Source of the DNA: DATJOJ01 sp035507035
Lineage (GTDB): Bacteria > Acidobacteriota > Terriglobia > Terriglobales > Acidobacteriaceae
Direction: 5' to 3'
Length of the DNA: 43,663 nt
Assembly: GCA_035507035.1 (NCBI GenBank)
Contig: DATJOJ010000004.1
Location: 1 to 43,663 of the forward strand
The stretch's first letter is position 1; each line of letters begins with the position of its first letter. The notes beneath the pieces are model-generated. The model was not told the DNA's origin. It made no database searches and worked only from the letters and a program-made list of their open reading frames with translations. A program made the position numbers and the translations under genes. Positions 41,830-43,663 of the stretch are shown here, in pieces.

Positions 41830-42215
41830 CCTTTGCGGGCCGGCCTTGGCGGGCACCTACTACCCCACCATCGACACCGCGCCCTGCGCCCTCCGCGCCG
41901 GCCGCACGGTGATCTCAACGCCCTGCCCCAGAGCAGCAAGAAAATCCATCCGCCGTTCCAAGGAAACTGCGCCGGGCGGTTGCGCCTCATCGGCGCGTCG
42001 ATCGAGTTGCGCGGGTTATCGGCACGACTGAAGTCGTGCCCTTCCACAAACCCTCGCTGGCAGCGGAAAAGCGGGGACAGACAGAAACTGTCCTCGCGAG
42101 ATCCTTCGGCCCGCGAAGAAGAGCGCGGGCTCTCAGGATGACAGGGTTCCCGGATTTCGTGGTGGGGAGAATGCTTTGAGGCGTTCGTGCAGAAGTCGAG
42201 GAGTGCAGGGGTCCT
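41830..42215. repeat. Repeat array unit 3 (A-B-C-D)
   Basis: A (41846-41870), B (41909-41970), C (42020-42145) and D (42145-42215); D is altered (AATGCTTTGAGGCG). An E segment near 42301-42345 closes the array. No gene is credible in 41304-42359. Confidence 0.75.
41860..41970 (-). pseudogene. XRE/HigA-type antitoxin C-terminal fragment, copy 4
   Basis: The same fragment frame-broken around GQGVEI; LLALGQ and the RPARR end are visible. Nonfunctional. Confidence 0.5.
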
Positions 42216-42359
42216 TCGACTGCGCAGCTGCTTCGTTACCGAAGCAGCCGCTCCGCTCAGGATGACAAAACGGGTGGAAGCGAATGACAAGTGGGTGGAA
42301 ATGCATAGGTCCTTCGGCTTCGCTTGCGCTCAAGCCTCAGGATTACAGGGTTGATCGCG

Positions 42360-42374
42360 GTATAACTGTTATAC
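42360..42374. promoter_or_regulatory. Palindromic putative operator upstream of brnT
   Basis: GTATAACTGTTATAC is a perfect 15-bp palindrome centred on T42367, ending 3 bp before the BrnT ATG and following a TTGATC -35-like word (42351-42356). BrnA antitoxins bind their own promoter, so this is the likely operator. Confidence 0.55.
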
Positions 42375-42377
42375 TAT

Positions 42378-42656
42378 ATGCGGTTTGATTTCGACCGTCG
42401 CAAAAGCGCGCGTCTTGGGAAGAACCCGAGGCGAGGCATCGGCTTCGAGGAGGCACAGCAGATTTTCTCCCAGCCATACTACCTCGACCGACGGTCTGGC
42501 GTGTCCGATCAATGGCGCGCGATAGGGTGGGTAGGAGATCGCTTGTATACGGTCATTTTCGACATCCGCGAAGACGCGGAGGGGGAATACTACCATCTGG
42601 TAACGCTGTGGAAGGCAACTCGGGAGGAGCAGGAAATTTATGAAGAACACTCGTAA
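42378..42656 (+). CDS. brnT: BrnT-like toxin (RelE-fold RNase, DUF497)
   Basis: 92 residues. A BrnT-type ribonuclease toxin: FDFDRRKSARLGKNPRRGIGFEEA (the DUF497 N-terminus with the RGIGFEEA box), then RAIGWVGDRLYTVIFDIRED and VTLWKATREEQEIYEEHS. BrnT cleaves mRNA and is silenced by BrnA, encoded just downstream. The ATG at 42378 follows a palindrome by only 3 bp and has no Shine-Dalgarno, so translation may be leaderless or the start could be a few codons later. The 3' end overlaps the antitoxin by 17 bp. Confidence 0.87.
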   Translation: MRFDFDRRKSARLGKNPRRGIGFEEAQQIFSQPYYLDRRSGVSDQWRAIGWVGDRLYTVIFDIREDAEGEYYHLVTLWKATREEQEIYEEHS

Positions 42657-42924
42657 GCGCAAACGGCCGCTCTCGGCGGACGCCATCGCCCGGCTGGCGG
42701 ATAAGGGCCAAGATGTGTCCCGCTTCTTCACCAATCGAGGGAAAATGATGCCGCCAGTGCAGCGGGTGAACGTTGACTTCTCCGCTCCCATGCTGCAGGA
42801 GCTGGACCGGACTGCCGAAGAGCTGAACATCAGCCGCCAAGCGGTGATCAAGACACTCATTCGTCACGCGCTCGATCAGCATTATTTGGCTCGCGGCAGC
42901 CGTGCGAGCTCACGAGAAGCTTGA
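42640..42924 (+). CDS. brnA: BrnA-like ribbon-helix-helix antitoxin
   Basis: 94 residues: a basic start (MKNTRKRKRPLSADAIARLADKG), then a CopG/RHH domain in VNVDFSAPMLQELDRTAEELNISRQAVIKTLIRHALDQ (~45-82). It matches the BrnA/CopG type that binds DNA as a dimer and neutralises BrnT. Overlap with brnT (42640-42656) implies coupled translation, with toxin first as usual for brnTA. The gene ends 156 bp before the decarboxylase. Confidence 0.85.
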   Translation: MKNTRKRKRPLSADAIARLADKGQDVSRFFTNRGKMMPPVQRVNVDFSAPMLQELDRTAEELNISRQAVIKTLIRHALDQHYLARGSRASSREA

Positions 42925-43079
42925 CACTCCGGGTCGCTCGGCGCGCCCCTCGTGGGCATTGCCGATCCAAGCGAACTTCGCAGCTGAACCTCGCAACTTG
43001 CGCACGGTTAGAATGGGGCACCCGCTGTCCCCACGCAGCCGCACCGGCGATCTGATTTAATGAAGACGCTGGAGCCAAC

Positions 43080-43663
43080 ATGTCTGACGAAAAGTCGTTT
43101 CACATGACGCCGGAGGACTTCCGGCGGCATGGCCACGCGGCAGTCGACTGGATTGCCGACTACTACAAGCGCATCGAGACGTTCCCTGTGCTGTCGCAAG
43201 CGGCGCCAGGACAGATTCGGGCGGCGCTGCCGGCGCATGCCCCGGCGAAGGGCGAACCGTTCGATGCGATGCTGGCCGACGTTGAAAAGCTCATTCTGCC
43301 CGGCATCACGCACTGGCAGTCGCCGAACTTCTACGCATATTTTCCATGCAATGCGTCGGGGGCGGCGATCCTCGGAGATTTGCTGTCGTCAGGACTGGGC
43401 GTGCAGGGAATGCTGTGGGCGACCAGCCCGGCGTGCACCGAACTGGAGTCGCACGTGCTCGATTGGCTGGTGGAGATGATGGGCTTGCCGCAGAAATTTT
43501 CTTCGAGCAGCACGGGCGGCGGAGTGATTCAGGACACGGCGTCGAGTTCGTCGCTGTGCGCCTTGCTCGCGGCGCGGGAGCGGGCGACGAATTTTGCCAG
43601 CAATCGGCGGGGCTGCGATGGCAAGCTTGCGGCGTACACGTCGACGCAAGCGCATTCGTCGAT
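43080..43663 (+). CDS. Aromatic amino acid decarboxylase, group II PLP (5' part)
   Basis: The first ~194 residues of a PLP-dependent decarboxylase of the aromatic-L-amino-acid/tyrosine decarboxylase family; the rest lies outside. The start MSDEKSFHMTPEDFRRHGHAAVDWIADYYKRIE follows GGAG a few nt upstream. HWQSPNFYAYFPCNASGAAILGDLLSSGLGV near residue 80 and SPACTELESHVLDWL near 120 are typical (substrate-pocket and dimer motifs). SSTGGGVIQDTASSSSLCALLAARE near 150 contacts PLP phosphate, and STQAHSS begins the His-stacking region. Substrate (DOPA, tryptophan, phenylalanine or tyrosine) cannot be told. Confidence 0.9.
   Translation, partial: MSDEKSFHMTPEDFRRHGHAAVDWIADYYKRIETFPVLSQAAPGQIRAALPAHAPAKGEPFDAMLADVEKLILPGITHWQSPNFYAYFPCNASGAAILGDLLSSGLGVQGMLWATSPACTELESHVLDWLVEMMGLPQKFSSSSTGGGVIQDTASSSSLCALLAARERATNFASNRRGCDGKLAAYTSTQAHSS

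Noticed and set aside
1..43663. tRNA or rRNA genes
   Set aside because: No T-loop plus acceptor combination or rRNA core sequence was found by eye; TTCGAATCC-like words at ~2388 and ~23400 are inside pheT and mutL.

Overview
The window looks like chromosome of a Gram-negative member of the Acidobacteriota (probably class Terriglobia). The evidence is an Oar-like TonB-dependent receptor with an N-terminal carboxypeptidase-regulatory domain, lipid A and lipoprotein genes (lpxD, lnt, an lpxL-like acyltransferase), a SYLF-domain protein, CxxC-x17-CxxC zinc-ribbon and DUF4288 proteins, and many short palindromic intergenic repeats. This assignment rests on recognised families and style, not on a search. 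No rRNA, tRNA or CRISPR array was recognised.

Layout. 1-6.4 kb (minus strand): a cut aminotransferase, a small secreted protein, then the classic translation operon infC-rpmI-rplT-pheS-pheT. infC appears to start at a rare AUC codon, and pheT lacks the usual EMAP-type tRNA-binding domain. 7.0-9.7 kb (plus): three tandem paralogous secreted proteins of unknown function, each with its own similar promoter and hairpin terminator. 9.7-17.6 kb (minus): a duplicated parvulin/SurA-like exported protein, the tRNA methylthiotransferase MtaB, a zinc-ribbon protein, ribosomal protein S21 and the TonB-dependent receptor. 17.8 kb (plus): a compact ceruloplasmin-like two-domain multicopper oxidase. 19.1-32.2 kb (minus): cmk, an M13 peptidase, an AlkZ-related protein, mutL, aspS, an HD hydrolase, prfB (with its +1 frameshift), lnt, a BioD-like P-loop protein and lpxD. 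Spacing is tight from lpxD down to the HD gene, suggesting one envelope/translation transcription unit.

32.2-39.8 kb is accessory in character: small membrane proteins, a REP-associated tyrosine transposase (RAYT) flanked by inverted REP hairpins plus a decayed second 3' end, a DUF4288 protein, an lpxL-like acyltransferase, a SYLF protein, a NarL-type regulator with a degenerate receiver, a pilin-like secreted protein and two hypotheticals. 39.9-42.35 kb is a mosaic of repeated segments carrying four copies of what looks like the C-terminal end of an XRE/HigA-type antitoxin gene, an 81-bp tandem repeat, and a GIY-YIG gene whose last codons lie inside a repeat. A BrnT/BrnA-like toxin-antitoxin pair with a palindromic putative operator follows, and the window ends in a cut aromatic amino acid decarboxylase.

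The best candidates for something new are the triplicated secreted family at 7.0-9.7 kb, the antitoxin-fragment repeat array, and the pseudo-receiver regulator. I see no complete new multi-gene defence or metabolic system that the sequence alone would prove.
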